This document shows positions 32,949 to 43,074 of a stretch of DNA of 64,000 bases, one piece after another; the first letter of the stretch is position 1; each line of letters starts with the position of its first letter. A program made the position numbers and the translations under genes. The DNA comes from Erythrobacteraceae bacterium (GTDB lineage Bacteria > Pseudomonadota > Alphaproteobacteria > Sphingomonadales > Sphingomonadaceae), in contig JAIXPX010000037.1 of NCBI GenBank assembly GCA_027486035.1, positions 62,001-126,000 on the forward strand. Reading direction: 5' to 3'. The notes under the pieces were generated by a model, which was not told the DNA's origin, did not search any database, and saw nothing but the letters and a program-made list of their open reading frames with translations.

Positions 32949-33955
32949 GCGCGGTCCCCTGCGTTGTCGGCGGCAAGCTGGCGCGCGGCGGCCTCGCCCG
33001 CGATGGCGACGAAGGCATCGTGCAGCCCCGCGCGCTCGATCGAGAGCGAGAGGATGCCCGCCTCGCCCTCTATCAGGCCCTTCAGCAGCGGTTCGATCCC
33101 GGTTTCGGGCAGGGGGAAGTGGAAGAAATCGCCGTTGCGGCGGGTCTCCTTGGGCAGGGCGGCGAGCCATGCCCCCTCGCGCGCCCGCGTCTCGAGCCGC
33201 ACCTGCGCCGGGATGCGGTCGCGCGCCGCCTCGACCGAGCCCGCATAGGGCACCTTGCCCCCGGCGATGATCGCCACGCCCTCGCACAGCCGCTCGGCAT
33301 GGTGGATGACATGGGTCGAGAAGATCACCGTCACCCCGTCCTCGGCAAGGGCGCGGATCATCATCTCGAGCTTGCCCTGGTTGATCGCATCGAGCCCCGA
33401 GAAGGGCTCGTCGAGCACCACCAGACGCGGATTGTGGACCAGCGTGCCGAGGAGCTGGACGGTCTGGGCCATGCCCTTGGAGAGCTGGCGGATCTGGCGG
33501 TCGGCGGCGTGGGCGAGGCCGTGGCGTTCGAGCAGTTCCGCCGCCCGCTTGCGCCCTTCCCTGAGCGGCAGGCCCCTCAGCGCGCCCATGAAGGCGATCG
33601 CCTCGATGCATTTCATCGCCGGGTAGAGCCCGCGCTCCTCGGGCAGGTAGCCGATCAGGCGGCCGATGTCGTGCGGGCGGTCGTGGCCGAAGACGCGGCG
33701 CACGCCCTCGTCCGGGTCGATGATGCCCAGCAGCATCCGCAAGGTCGTGGTCTTGCCTGCGCCATTGGGGCCGAGGATGCCGTAGATCGCGCCCTCGGGC
33801 ACGGCGATGTCCACCCCGTCGACCGCGCGCGTGCCGTCGAAGCTCTTCACCAATCCGGTCGCCGCGATGGCGAGGGGACGTGCATCGGCCGGAGCGGCGC
33901 TGAAGCTGCCGCCGTGATTGCCCGAAAGGCTCTGTTCGCTTACCGCCATATCCAT
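32945..33955 (-). CDS. ABC transporter ATP-binding protein, NatA-like
   Basis: The 336-aa protein carries Walker A GPNGAGKTT, Walker B LVVLDEPFSG and the H-loop ending STHV. The signature motif is LSKGM in place of LSGGQ, a variant common in NatA/CcmA-type exporters. The C-terminal 110 residues (about 225-336) are an accessory domain seen in DUF4162-type ATPases. It drives the permease encoded downstream. An alternative ATG two codons later would shorten it slightly. Confidence 0.94.
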   Translation of the reverse strand: MDMAVSEQSLSGNHGGSFSAAPADARPLAIAATGLVKSFDGTRAVDGVDIAVPEGAIYGILGPNGAGKTTTLRMLLGIIDPDEGVRRVFGHDRPHDIGRLIGYLPEERGLYPAMKCIEAIAFMGALRGLPLREGRKRAAELLERHGLAHAADRQIRQLSKGMAQTVQLLGTLVHNPRLVVLDEPFSGLDAINQGKLEMMIRALAEDGVTVIFSTHVIHHAERLCEGVAIIAGGKVPYAGSVEAARDRIPAQVRLETRAREGAWLAALPKETRRNGDFFHFPLPETGIEPLLKGLIEGEAGILSLSIERAGLHDAFVAIAGEAAARQLAADNAGDRA

Positions 33956-34002
33956 AGCTTTAGCCGGTTAGCCGGAAGGATTGAACGGGAGCCTCTCCGA
34001 TC

Positions 34003-35064
34003 ATGGTAAATGCCCCCCTAACATCCGGCCTTGCGGGCCGGATCGCGGCCGAGGCGGAGGCGCTGGGCTTTGCCGCTTGCGGCTTTGCCGGAGCGGGGGA
34101 AGACCCGCTGCGCGCAGCCCGGCTGGAACAATGGCTGGGCGAGGGCCACCATGGAACGATGGAGTGGATGGAGACGCGGCGCAAACACCGCCGCTCCCCG
34201 CAAGGCCTGTGGCCCGAAGCGAAGAGCGTCATCGCCCTGGGCATGAGCTATGCTCCCGCACATGATCCTCTGGCGCTGGAAGGCTCGCCCGCCCTTGCCC
34301 GCATCTCGGTCTATGCCCAGGGCAAGGACTATCACGATGTGGTGAAGAAGCGGCTGAAGGCGCTCGCCCGCTGGCTGGTGGAGGAAGTGCCGGGGGCGCA
34401 AGTGAAAGTCTTCGTCGATACCGCGCCGGTGATGGAAAAGCCCTTGGGCGAGGCGGCAGGGATCGGCTGGCAGGGCAAGCACACCAACCTTGTCAGCCCG
34501 ACGCATGGCAGCTGGCTGTTTCTCGGCGCGATCTACACCACGCTCGATCTCACTCCCGCCGAACCCCACCGCGACCAGTGCGGTTCTTGCCGCGCCTGCG
34601 TCGATGCCTGCCCAACCGACGCTTTCCCCGCACCCTACCAGCTCGACGCGCGGCGCTGCATTTCCTACCTCACCATCGAGCACAAGGGACCGGTCCCTGA
34701 GGAATTCCGCGCGGCGCTCGGCAACCGCATCTACGGCTGCGACGATTGCCTCGCGGTGTGCCCGTGGAACAAGTTCGCCTCCGCCGCGCAAGCGATGAAA
34801 GAGTTCCTCCCCCGCGCCGAGCTGATCGCCCCGCGCCTTGGCGAGTTGCTGGCGCTGGACGATGCGGGGTTCCGGGCCCTGTTCTCGGGCTCGCCGATCA
34901 AGCGCATCGGGCGCGACCGCTTCATCCGCAACTGCCTCTATGCCGCCGGCAACAGCGGCAATGCGGCGCTCGCGGGGTTGGTGGAAGGACTGACGCGCGA
35001 CCCCGATCCGGTGGTCGCCGACGCGGCGCGCTGGGCGCTGGACCGCCTTAGATCAGATCCTTGA
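34003..35064 (+). CDS. queG: Epoxyqueuosine reductase
   Basis: The 353-aa cobalamin- and Fe-S-dependent enzyme catalyses the final step of queuosine formation in tRNA. Two [4Fe-4S] clusters are marked by [12 protein letters not shown] and CDDCLAVCP (with C in RRCISY), and upstream segments [11 protein letters not shown] and [20 protein letters not shown] match the cobalamin-binding part. Length is normal. Its last 17 bases overlap the convergent flavoprotein gene. Confidence 0.97.
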   Translation: MVNAPLTSGLAGRIAAEAEALGFAACGFAGAGEDPLRAARLEQWLGEGHHGTMEWMETRRKHRRSPQGLWPEAKSVIALGMSYAPAHDPLALEGSPALARISVYAQGKDYHDVVKKRLKALARWLVEEVPGAQVKVFVDTAPVMEKPLGEAAGIGWQGKHTNLVSPTHGSWLFLGAIYTTLDLTPAEPHRDQCGSCRACVDACPTDAFPAPYQLDARRCISYLTIEHKGPVPEEFRAALGNRIYGCDDCLAVCPWNKFASAAQAMKEFLPRAELIAPRLGELLALDDAGFRALFSGSPIKRIGRDRFIRNCLYAAGNSGNAALAGLVEGLTRDPDPVVADAARWALDRLRSDP

Positions 35065-36286
35065 GCGCCACCTCGGGATCGGCGAGCTTCGCGGGATCAA
35101 TCTGTCCGCAGCCGCTCTCCAGCAGCTTCCTCGCCTGGACGTAGTCCTTCATCGTCCCCACGCAGTCGAAGGCGATCGGCACCCCGGCCTTGAGGTAGAC
35201 GACGGTGAACTTGCGGCTGCCGGGGTCGCCCCGCAGCACGGTTGCGTCAAAGCCGAGACTGAGCCCAGCGGTCTGGAGCTTCAGGTCATACTGGTTCGAC
35301 CAGAACCACGGCAGCGCATGATAGGGCTCCTTATCGCCCATGATCGCCTTGGCCACGGTGCCCGCCATGTCATGTGCGTTCTGGACCGATTCGAGCCGGA
35401 TCACCGCTCCGCCCGCAAAGTCATTGGCATGGGCGGCGCAGTCACCGATCGCATAGACATCATCGAGGCTGGTGCGGCAGAATTCGTCGACGTCGACCCC
35501 GCTCGATCCGGCCGCGCCTGCCGCGATGAGCGGCGCGACGGCGGGGACGATGCCGATGCCGACCACCACCATGTCGCAGGGCACGTCCTCGCCAGTGTCG
35601 AGCCGGACGCCGGTGACCTTGCCCTCCCCGAGCACCGAATGGACGCCGGTCGAGAGCCGCACGTCGACCCCCTGCCGGCGGTGCTCGGCGGCATAGAAGT
35701 CGGACAGCTCCTCGCCCGCCACGCGGGCGAGCAGGCGGGGGAGCATCTCGACCAGCACGACCTCGCAGCCGAGCTTGGTGAGCACCGCCGCCGCCTCAAG
35801 CCCGATATAGCCGCCGCCGATCACCACCGCCCGCTTCGCGCCGTCCTCGAGCGCGCGCATCATCGCATCGGCATCGGCCTTGTCGCGCACATAGAAGACG
35901 CCCGGCAGAACCGCCCCCGGCACCGGCAGGCGGCGCGGATCGCCGCCGCCCGACCAGATGAGCTTGCCATAGGTGACATGTCCCCCGTCCTTGAGCGTGA
36001 GGCTGTGCGCCGCCGCGTCGATCGCGGTGACGGCTGCGCCCAAGCGCAGGGCGATGTCCTTTTCCGCCCAGAACTTCTCGGGCCGGATCATGATCCGCTC
36101 GAAGCCCTTGTCGCCCGCGAGGTATTCCTTGGAGAGCGGCGGGCGTTCGTAGGGCGGCGCGTCGTCGCGGCCGATCATCAGGATCGAACCTTCAAACCCG
36201 TGCTGGCGCAAGGCGATCGCCGCCTGCGCGCCGCCGTGGCCGGTGCCGACGATGACGACGTCGGCGTGCTGGGTGCTGCTTGCCAT
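35048..36286 (-). CDS. FAD-dependent NAD(P)H:ferredoxin (rubredoxin/putidaredoxin-type) reductase
   Basis: The 412-aa protein has two dinucleotide folds: FAD-binding [17 protein letters not shown] near the N-terminus and NAD-binding [16 protein letters not shown] in the middle, then the FAD-contact [12 protein letters not shown]. It belongs to the class-I P450 reductase family (ThcD, TerPA, putidaredoxin reductase). This makes it a candidate electron donor, via a ferredoxin, to the P450s at 30235 and 58337; that link is inference. ATG at 36286 is chosen so the Rossmann strand begins ten residues in. Confidence 0.92.
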   Translation of the reverse strand: MASSTQHADVVIVGTGHGGAQAAIALRQHGFEGSILMIGRDDAPPYERPPLSKEYLAGDKGFERIMIRPEKFWAEKDIALRLGAAVTAIDAAAHSLTLKDGGHVTYGKLIWSGGGDPRRLPVPGAVLPGVFYVRDKADADAMMRALEDGAKRAVVIGGGYIGLEAAAVLTKLGCEVVLVEMLPRLLARVAGEELSDFYAAEHRRQGVDVRLSTGVHSVLGEGKVTGVRLDTGEDVPCDMVVVGIGIVPAVAPLIAAGAAGSSGVDVDEFCRTSLDDVYAIGDCAAHANDFAGGAVIRLESVQNAHDMAGTVAKAIMGDKEPYHALPWFWSNQYDLKLQTAGLSLGFDATVLRGDPGSRKFTVVYLKAGVPIAFDCVGTMKDYVQARKLLESGCGQIDPAKLADPEVALKDLI

Positions 36287-36371
36287 TGCCTGATTATGCC
36301 CTTTGCCTGACCCCGGCCCCTGATGTGGCGCAAATCCGCCGAGGGTCAAGTAGCGGTTTAGGCGCTACGGT

Positions 36372-39300
36372 TCACCGCTCCAGCAGGTTCCGCGCCTGAC
36401 TGGCGATCTGCGCGAGCATCGCCGCGCCGACCGGCGGGCGGGCCTGCGCACGGGCGATCATCGCCCGGAACTGCGCCACGCCCTGGGCATTGCGCTCGGC
36501 CCAGGCGGCGACGGCACCGCGCGGATCGTCCTTGCCCGCCTTGCTGCGCATCAGCCGCCGCAGGAACTCGATGCGCATCTGCTGGATGTCGCGGGCAAGA
36601 CCCGAGACGAGCAACCGCTCCCACACGTCGGTGGGGGTCATGTAGGCCGCCGTCCCCTGCGCCCAGTCCAGACCGAGCTGCGTGCCGATGTCGGTGAAGG
36701 CGTGGGTGAGCAGGCACGGCTCGATGCCTGTGTCGAGCGAGGCCTTGGCAAGCCCCACGGCCCCATCGAAATCGAACAGCGCCGCAACCCGGCCGGCCAG
36801 CGCTTCGGGCGACCCGCCGGCAACGAAGCTTGCCTGCAAGGCCTTGGAGCGCGCGCGCGGCTCGTCGGTGAGCAGCTCCTCGCGGCCCGCGATCAGTGTG
36901 GTGACATCCTTCTGGAGCGCATCGATCATCGCCCCGGCGGCGACCTTGCCCGCAGCGGTGCGCAGCACGTCCGACATGAGGTTGCCGACAGCGGCGGCAA
37001 GCCGGTCGAACAGCGCCAGACGCGCGCCTTCCGGGATCGCGGCGTTTTCGATGTCGCGCCACAGCGGTTCGAGGCCGAACAGGCGCTCGGCCACCACAAA
37101 GGCGGCGGCAACCTCGGCGAGGCCCACGCCCTCCTCCTCGGCCAGTTCGAAGGGATGAACCATGCCAAGCCGGTTGACGATGCGGTTGGAGAGGCTGGTC
37201 GCGATCATCTCGCGCCGCAGCCGGTGACCGCGGATCTCGTCGGCATAGGCCTTGCGCATCGGCGCGGGGAAGCGCGCCAGCAGCACGGCATCGAGCACCG
37301 GATCGTCAGGCAGGTCGCTCGCCTCGATCGCATCCTGCAACGCGAGCTTGGCCGAGGACAGCAGCACGGCGAGTTCGGGCCGGGTCAGCCCCTGCCCGTC
37401 GGCAGCGCGCCGCGTGAGGGTCTCGCCATCGGCCAGCCCCTCGGTGCGGCGGTCGAAATCGCTGACTTCCTCAAGCCGCTCGATCAGGCGGACATAGGCC
37501 GGCGTCGCACCCGCCCCCCCGCTCGAAGCGATCGACAGCGCGAGCGCTTGCAGGCGGTTGTCCTCCAGCACCAGCCCGGCAACCTCGTCGGTCATCGCCG
37601 CGAGCAGGGTGTTGCGCTTCTTTGCGCCGAGCTTGCCCGAGGCGGTCGCCGCGGCCAGCGCGATCTTGATGTTGACCTCGTTGTCCGAGCAGTCGACGCC
37701 CGCCGAATTGTCGATGAAGTCGGTGTTGATGCGCCCGCCGTTCATGGCGAAGGCGATGCGCCCGGCCTGCGTGACGCCGAGGTTCGCGCCCTCGCCGATC
37801 ACCCTGGCGCGCACCTCGGTGCCGTCGATGCGCAGGGCATCATTGGCCGGATCGCCGACGGCGACGTTGTTTTCCTGCGGGGCCTTCACATAGGTGCCGA
37901 TGCCGCCGAACCAGAGGAGGTCGACCGGCGCCTTGAGGATCGCGGTGATCAACGCCTCGGGCTCGATCTCCTTCCCCTCGATCCCCAGCGCCTCGCGCGC
38001 CTGCTTCGACAGCTTGATCGCCTTGGCCGAGCGCGGGAAGACCCCGCCGCCCTTGGAGATCAGCGCCTTGTCGTAGTCGTCCCAGCTCGAACGCGGCAGG
38101 GCGAACATGCGGGCGCGCTCCTTCCAGCTGGCGAGCGGGTCGGGGGTCGGGTCGATGAAGATGTGGCGGTGATCGAAGGCGGCGACGAGCTTCAGCGCCT
38201 TCGAGAGCAGCATTCCGTTGCCGAACACATCGCCCGACATGTCGCCGCAGCCCGCAACGGTGATCGGCTGCGTCTGGACGTCGATGCCCATCTCGCGGAA
38301 GTGGCGCTGGACCGAGACCCAGGCGCCGCGCGCGGTGATGCCCATCGCCTTGTGGTCATAGCCGTTCGATCCGCCGCTGGCGAAGGCATCGTCGAGCCAG
38401 AAGTCGCGGCTCTGGGCGATGCCGTTGGCGATGTCGGAGAAGGTCGCGGTGCCCTTGTCGGCGGCGACCACGAAATAGGGGTCTTCGCCGTCGCGCACTT
38501 CGACCGCCTGCGGGTGGACCACCTTGCCGCCGACGATGTTGTCGGTGACCGAGAGCAGCGTGCGGATGAAGATTTCATAGGCGGCGCGGCCCTCGGCGGC
38601 CCAGCCCTCGCGGTCGATGGCGGGATTGGGGAGCTGCTTGGGATAGAAGCCGCCCTTGGCGCCGGTCGGTACGATCACCGCGTTCTTGACGCGCTGGGCC
38701 TTCATCAGCCCGAGGATCTCGGTACGGAAGTCGTCGCGCCGGTCGGACCACCTCAGCCCCCCGCGCGCCACCGCGCCCGAGCGCAGGTGGATGCCCTCCA
38801 CGCGGGCGCTGTAGACGAAGATCTCGCGCCAGGGGACGGGCTTGGGAAGGCCGGGGACAAGCGCGGAATCGAGCTTGAAGGCGAGCGCCTCGGTAGAGGC
38901 CGGGGCAAAGGCATTGGTGCGCAGCACCGCGTCGATCACCGCGCGGTAGAGGCGCAGCAGCCGGTCGTCGTTGATCGCGGTGACCTTGGCAAGGCCGCGG
39001 GTGAAGGCGCCCTGCGCGGCGGCGACGGCCTCCTCGCGGTTGCCCGTGAAAGCCGGGTCGTGGCGCGCGGCGAACAGCTCGATCATCGCGCGGGTGACCT
39101 GCGGCGCGGCGACCAGCGCGTCGACCACGGTGTAGATCGTGAAGCTCATCCCGGTCTGGCGCAGGTAGCGATAGATCGCGCGCATCCAGTTGGCCTCGCG
39201 CGGGAGCAGGCCGGCGGCGGCAACGAGGCGGTTGAAGGGATCATCTTCCGCCGCGCCGCCCAGCACTGCGGCAAGCGCCTCCTCGATCAGCGCGGCACGC

Positions 39301-41072
39301 TCGAGCAGTGCCCCGGCCTCGCGCCCGGCGGGGAGCGCCAGCAGGAACTCGTCGATCGCGCCGAGCGAGGCGTCCGACAGGTAGGTCGGCACTTCGGTGA
39401 GCACCCGGAAGCCGAAATTCTCGAGCGCCGGCACCGCGTCCGACAGGGCGAGCGCGCCCTTGAGGGCATAGACCTTGAGCCTGAGCGTCTGGGGCCCGTC
39501 GGCGGGCAGGCGGTAGAGGCGCACCAGCCGCTCGGTGCGCTCGCCCTCGCCCTCGCCCTCGCCGAGCGCCAGGCTGCGCAGCTTGGCGATGTCGAGCGCG
39601 GCTTCCTGCGGGCCGTAGGTGAGGCGGTAGCCGGTCGGAAAGGCGGGGGCATAGCGCGCCGCGAGCGTGGTCGCGCGGCCTTCCTCCTCGATTGCGGCAA
39701 GATGGGTCGCAACCGCCTCGTTCCAGCCGCGCAGCAGGTCGACGAGCCGGGCTTCGATCTGCTTTTCGTCCGGCAGGGTGTCGCAGGCGCGCACGTCGAT
39801 GAGGAAGCGCAGCAAAGCGAGCGTGCTGCTCTCGACCGAGAGGCTCCAGTCGAGCAGCTCCGCGCCCCGCGTCGCCAGCAGCATCGCCTGGATCTGGTGG
39901 CGGACCTCGGTCGAAAGCTGGTCGCGCGGCAGCCAGACGAAGGCGAAGACGTGCCGCTCGAGGATGGCGGGCACCATGATGACACGCGGACGCGGACGAT
40001 CGATCAGCGCCATCTTGGCGGTGACGAGGTTCGCCACACGCTCCGGCTTGAAGGCGGTGATGAGATCGTTGGGGAGCGAGGTGAAAGCGTGCACCAGCGC
40101 CTTGCCGTTGTGCCCGGCGGGATCGAAGCCGAGCTGGCGGGTGATGTCGTCCACCATCGCCCGCAGCACCGGCACTTCGTGCGGGCGCTCGTTCATGGCC
40201 GCGCTGGTCCACAGCCCGGCATGGATCGACAGCGCGGTGATCGCCCCGCCTTCGCGCACCGGCACGATGAACAGGTCAAGCGGGCTCGCCCGGTGCACCC
40301 GCGACTGGACGTTGGACTTGATCGCCAGCAGCGGGCGCGGCGTGCCGGCCGCCTCCTGCGCATCAAACCATTCGAAGGCGCGTTCGTAGGAAATCTCCGC
40401 CAGCAGGTCCTTCGCCGAGGCGCGGCAGATGCCGAGCCGGTCGCCGGTGCTCCCGCCGCGCTGGCGGGTCAGATGGCCGAGCTGGGTCAGCATCCCGCCG
40501 CCCAGCCAGCCGAGCAGCGCGCCCATCTCGGGATCGAGCGCCTGCGCGGCCTCGGCATCGGCGGCCATCGCGGCCTGCATCCGGGGCCAGTCGGCGACCG
40601 CGGCATGGACATCGCCGAGCGTCACTTCAAGCGCCTCGAGCAGCTCGCGCCGCTGGCGGGCATCGACCCGCGGAGTCTCGATATAGATCAGCGATTCGCG
40701 CGCCCCCGCCTCGCCGAGGCCGGTCATCGACCCTGCACCGTCACGCTCGACCGGCACCACCGGGTGAAGCAGGAGATCGATCCCGACGCCCAGCGCGGCG
40801 ACTGTCGCGGCGACCGAGTCGACCAGGAACGGCATGTCATCGTTAATGATCGCGATCCTGAGGTGGCGTCGCTCGCCCGCCGCAGACTCGAGCTGGACCA
40901 GCGATTGCCCGCCCGCGCGGGTCGCAGCGGCACGCAGGAGATAGGCGGCTGCCTCGTCGAGAGCGGACCTGCTCACGGCAGCATCGCCGGGCAGCAGCGA
41001 GGCCTCGATCTGGAGACGAAGGGACTGGATCAGCGCGCGTGACGGCGCATCGGCAACGGACTTCGACCCCAT
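36372..41072 (-). CDS. gdhB: NAD-specific glutamate dehydrogenase, large (about 170 kDa) type
   Basis: This 1566-aa protein belongs to the large L-GDH class (PF05088) that converts glutamate to 2-oxoglutarate and ammonia with NAD. The N-terminal 600-700 residues contain ACT-like regulatory segments, and the catalytic region (about 720-1230) shows GGLRWSDRRDDFRTEILGLM, VPTGAKGGFYPKQ, GCGDMSGDVFGNGMLLS, KLVAAFDHRHIFIDP and LWFGGIGTYVK. Such enzymes are catabolic and often allosterically regulated by amino acids. A promoter-like pair of boxes with flanking palindrome lies at 41123-41159. The long open frame antisense to it is a composition effect. Confidence 0.96.
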   Translation of the reverse strand: MGSKSVADAPSRALIQSLRLQIEASLLPGDAAVSRSALDEAAAYLLRAAATRAGGQSLVQLESAAGERRHLRIAIINDDMPFLVDSVAATVAALGVGIDLLLHPVVPVERDGAGSMTGLGEAGARESLIYIETPRVDARQRRELLEALEVTLGDVHAAVADWPRMQAAMAADAEAAQALDPEMGALLGWLGGGMLTQLGHLTRQRGGSTGDRLGICRASAKDLLAEISYERAFEWFDAQEAAGTPRPLLAIKSNVQSRVHRASPLDLFIVPVREGGAITALSIHAGLWTSAAMNERPHEVPVLRAMVDDITRQLGFDPAGHNGKALVHAFTSLPNDLITAFKPERVANLVTAKMALIDRPRPRVIMVPAILERHVFAFVWLPRDQLSTEVRHQIQAMLLATRGAELLDWSLSVESSTLALLRFLIDVRACDTLPDEKQIEARLVDLLRGWNEAVATHLAAIEEEGRATTLAARYAPAFPTGYRLTYGPQEAALDIAKLRSLALGEGEGEGERTERLVRLYRLPADGPQTLRLKVYALKGALALSDAVPALENFGFRVLTEVPTYLSDASLGAIDEFLLALPAGREAGALLERAALIEEALAAVLGGAAEDDPFNRLVAAAGLLPREANWMRAIYRYLRQTGMSFTIYTVVDALVAAPQVTRAMIELFAARHDPAFTGNREEAVAAAQGAFTRGLAKVTAINDDRLLRLYRAVIDAVLRTNAFAPASTEALAFKLDSALVPGLPKPVPWREIFVYSARVEGIHLRSGAVARGGLRWSDRRDDFRTEILGLMKAQRVKNAVIVPTGAKGGFYPKQLPNPAIDREGWAAEGRAAYEIFIRTLLSVTDNIVGGKVVHPQAVEVRDGEDPYFVVAADKGTATFSDIANGIAQSRDFWLDDAFASGGSNGYDHKAMGITARGAWVSVQRHFREMGIDVQTQPITVAGCGDMSGDVFGNGMLLSKALKLVAAFDHRHIFIDPTPDPLASWKERARMFALPRSSWDDYDKALISKGGGVFPRSAKAIKLSKQAREALGIEGKEIEPEALITAILKAPVDLLWFGGIGTYVKAPQENNVAVGDPANDALRIDGTEVRARVIGEGANLGVTQAGRIAFAMNGGRINTDFIDNSAGVDCSDNEVNIKIALAAATASGKLGAKKRNTLLAAMTDEVAGLVLEDNRLQALALSIASSGGAGATPAYVRLIERLEEVSDFDRRTEGLADGETLTRRAADGQGLTRPELAVLLSSAKLALQDAIEASDLPDDPVLDAVLLARFPAPMRKAYADEIRGHRLRREMIATSLSNRIVNRLGMVHPFELAEEEGVGLAEVAAAFVVAERLFGLEPLWRDIENAAIPEGARLALFDRLAAAVGNLMSDVLRTAAGKVAAGAMIDALQKDVTTLIAGREELLTDEPRARSKALQASFVAGGSPEALAGRVAALFDFDGAVGLAKASLDTGIEPCLLTHAFTDIGTQLGLDWAQGTAAYMTPTDVWERLLVSGLARDIQQMRIEFLRRLMRSKAGKDDPRGAVAAWAERNAQGVAQFRAMIARAQARPPVGAAMLAQIASQARNLLER

Positions 41073-41122
41073 TGATGGCTCCTGCTCATCCTGCGATCCC
41101 GACTGCGCTTGGGCGTAACATT

Positions 41123-41159
41123 ATTATGCCGGGTTGTTGTATCGTGTCTGAGTCGATAC
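41123..41159 (-). promoter_or_regulatory. Probable promoter with inverted repeat upstream of the glutamate dehydrogenase gene
   Basis: On the minus strand CAGACA (41145-41150) and CATAAT (41123-41128) are spaced by 16 bases and match the -35/-10 consensus at four and five positions. The -35 box sits inside GTATCG (41139-41144) and CGATAC (41154-41159), a perfect 6-bp inverted repeat, a natural place for a repressor. The start codon is at 41072, giving a leader of about 45 bases. Confidence 0.4.
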
Positions 41160-41202
41160 CCCTTTTCGTCACTGCCGCGCAAGCAGGATGATTGCGCAGA
41201 CG

Positions 41203-42198
41203 TCAGGTTGCAGGCACGCTCTGGCAGGCTTCCATCGTCAGTTCGAGCGAGCGGATTCGGGCGTCGGGATCATAGGTTGCGCCGCACAGCATGATCTCGT
41301 CCGCCCCCGTCCGCCGGACAAAGGCCGCAATGCCCTCGCGCACCTGCGCCGGGGTTCCGACCGCCGCAGCCTGACCGATATGGACGAGCATCGCCTGCGC
41401 GCTGGCGGGAAGCCGGTCGGTATAGTCGGCGACCGGCGGCGGCAGCTTGCCGGGCTGTCCGGTGCGCAGCCGCACGAAGCTTTGCTGCTGCGAGGAGGCA
41501 AGCAGCCGCGCCTCGGCCTCGGTGTCGGCGGCAAAGACGTTCATCGCCACCATCACGTGCGGGCGGTCGAGCGCTGCGGAGGGCTGGAAATCGCGCCGGT
41601 ACACCGCCAGCGCGGCATCGAGGTGATCGGGCGCGAAATGCGCCGCGAAGGCATAGGGCAGTCCGAGCTTCGCCGCGAGCTGCGCGCCGAACAGGCTCGA
41701 ACCGAGCATCCACAGCTCGACCGCAGCGCCCCGGCCGGGGGTCGCCGTGATGGGCAAGTCGATATCGCCGGTCAGCAGCGCGCGCAGTTCGACCACGTCC
41801 TGCGGGAAATACTCGGCCGCCTGATGGAGGTTCTTCCTCAGCGCCCGCTGCAATTCCGGCCCTGCCCCCGGCGCACGCCCCAGCCCGAGATCGATCCGGC
41901 CGGGAAACAGCGCATCCAGCGTGCCGAACTGCTCGGCGATCTGGAACGGCGTGTGGTTGGGCAGCATGATCCCGCCCGATCCGATGCGGATCCGGCTGGT
42001 GGCATTGCCGACATGGGCCAGCACCACCGCAGTCGCCCCGCCCGCGATCCCGTCCATCGCGTGATGCTCGGCCACCCAGAACCGGTCGCAGCCGAAGGCT
42101 TCAGCGGCACGGGCACAATCGGCGGTCGCGGCGAAAGCTTCGGGCAGCGTCCCGCCCTCGCGGACGGGAACGAGGTCGAGCACGGAAAAACGGGTCAT
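41203..42198 (-). CDS. Luciferase-like (LLM class) flavin-dependent oxidoreductase
   Basis: The 331-aa TIM-barrel protein shows the family features: FSVLDLVPVREGGTLPEAFA at the start, RFWVAEHHAMDGIAGGATAV, RIRIGSGGIMLPNHTPFQIA and LFPGRIDLGLGRAPG. It uses FMN or F420-like cofactor chemistry with oxygen; the single-component alkanal-monooxygenase-like group is broad and the substrate is not predictable. Its ATG overlaps the TGA of the upstream TPR gene by four bases, so the two are co-translated. Confidence 0.93.
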   Translation of the reverse strand: MTRFSVLDLVPVREGGTLPEAFAATADCARAAEAFGCDRFWVAEHHAMDGIAGGATAVVLAHVGNATSRIRIGSGGIMLPNHTPFQIAEQFGTLDALFPGRIDLGLGRAPGAGPELQRALRKNLHQAAEYFPQDVVELRALLTGDIDLPITATPGRGAAVELWMLGSSLFGAQLAAKLGLPYAFAAHFAPDHLDAALAVYRRDFQPSAALDRPHVMVAMNVFAADTEAEARLLASSQQQSFVRLRTGQPGKLPPPVADYTDRLPASAQAMLVHIGQAAAVGTPAQVREGIAAFVRRTGADEIMLCGATYDPDARIRSLELTMEACQSVPAT

Positions 42199-43067
42199 GA
42201 GGGTTGCTCCAATTGCGCCGGTGCACCGGTCGTCGCCGCTTCGGGCGCATCGTCGATCTGGGCGAGGTAGCCCTGCGCGGTCGCCGCAGCGGCGCTGTCC
42301 GGCGCGAGCGCGATGGCCGAACGCCAGCTCGCCCGCGCGGCATCGTCGCGGCCACCGAGCACAGCGATCAGCCCCGCCTCCAGCGCGACCTCGGGATTTT
42401 GCGGCGCGAGGCTCGCGGCCCGCTCGATCGCCGGTTGCGCCTCGGCAAGCCGTTCGAGGCGGCGCAGCAAGGTCGCCTTGAGCAGCCAGCCTTCGCTGCG
42501 CTCGGGCGCGCGGGTGGTCGCGGTTTCGAGGGCGGCAAGCGCCTCCTCCCCCCGCCCCAGCGTCACCAGGGCGCGGGCGCGGTCAGTGGCAGCGATGGCT
42601 TCGAGGATCGCTGCCTTGGCGGTGCGCGCATCGCTTTCGGCCAGGGTCAACAGGTCGAGCGCCCCTGTCGCATCGCCAGCCGCCAGCGCGGCGTTGCCCG
42701 CGAGCGCGGCAAAACGGGCGCGGGCGCGGGGCTCGTCATCCGGGGTCTCGCCGCGGGCGGCAGCAAAGGCGGCGCGGGCATCGTCCCACAGGCCGAGCGC
42801 GCTCGCTGCCGTGCCGAGGCAGAGGTTGGCCAGCACCCGATCGTGGCCCGCAGTCTCGGTGCGGCGAATCTGCGCCATGGCATGGGCGCGGGCCGGATCG
42901 GTTTCGATCTGGTCGAGGCAGCCCTGAAGCCACGCACTGCTCGCGCCGAGGTCCGCCTTCGCACCGCTCGTCCGGGCCGGGCGGTCACGCACAAGCTCGT
43001 CGCCCGCGATCCCCCCGCCCAGGGGATTGGGGCCGACTTGCAGGAGCACAGCGAGAAGGATCGACAC
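42195..43067 (-). CDS. Tetratricopeptide-repeat protein
   Basis: About 290 residues of helical repeats are visible, with TPR-like units such as ALGLWDDARAAFAAARGETP, ALVTLGRGEEALAALETATT, RRLERLAEAQPAIERAASLA and AVLGGRDDAARASWRSAIAL. The N-terminus VSILLAVLLQVGPNPLGG may be a signal peptide. A GTG at 43067 is chosen because it lies just past the stop of the upstream gene (43075); a longer frame to 43097 would overlap that gene. It probably serves as a protein-protein scaffold. Partner unknown. Confidence 0.75.
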   Translation of the reverse strand: MSILLAVLLQVGPNPLGGGIAGDELVRDRPARTSGAKADLGASSAWLQGCLDQIETDPARAHAMAQIRRTETAGHDRVLANLCLGTAASALGLWDDARAAFAAARGETPDDEPRARARFAALAGNAALAAGDATGALDLLTLAESDARTAKAAILEAIAATDRARALVTLGRGEEALAALETATTRAPERSEGWLLKATLLRRLERLAEAQPAIERAASLAPQNPEVALEAGLIAVLGGRDDAARASWRSAIALAPDSAAAATAQGYLAQIDDAPEAATTGAPAQLEQPS

Positions 43068-43074
43068 AGGCGCT

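Noticed and set aside
36702..41042. A 1446-codon plus-strand frame antisense to the glutamate dehydrogenase.
   Set aside because: It mirrors high-G+C codon structure of the real gene, has low-complexity Arg/Gly/Ala/His composition and no recognisable domain.
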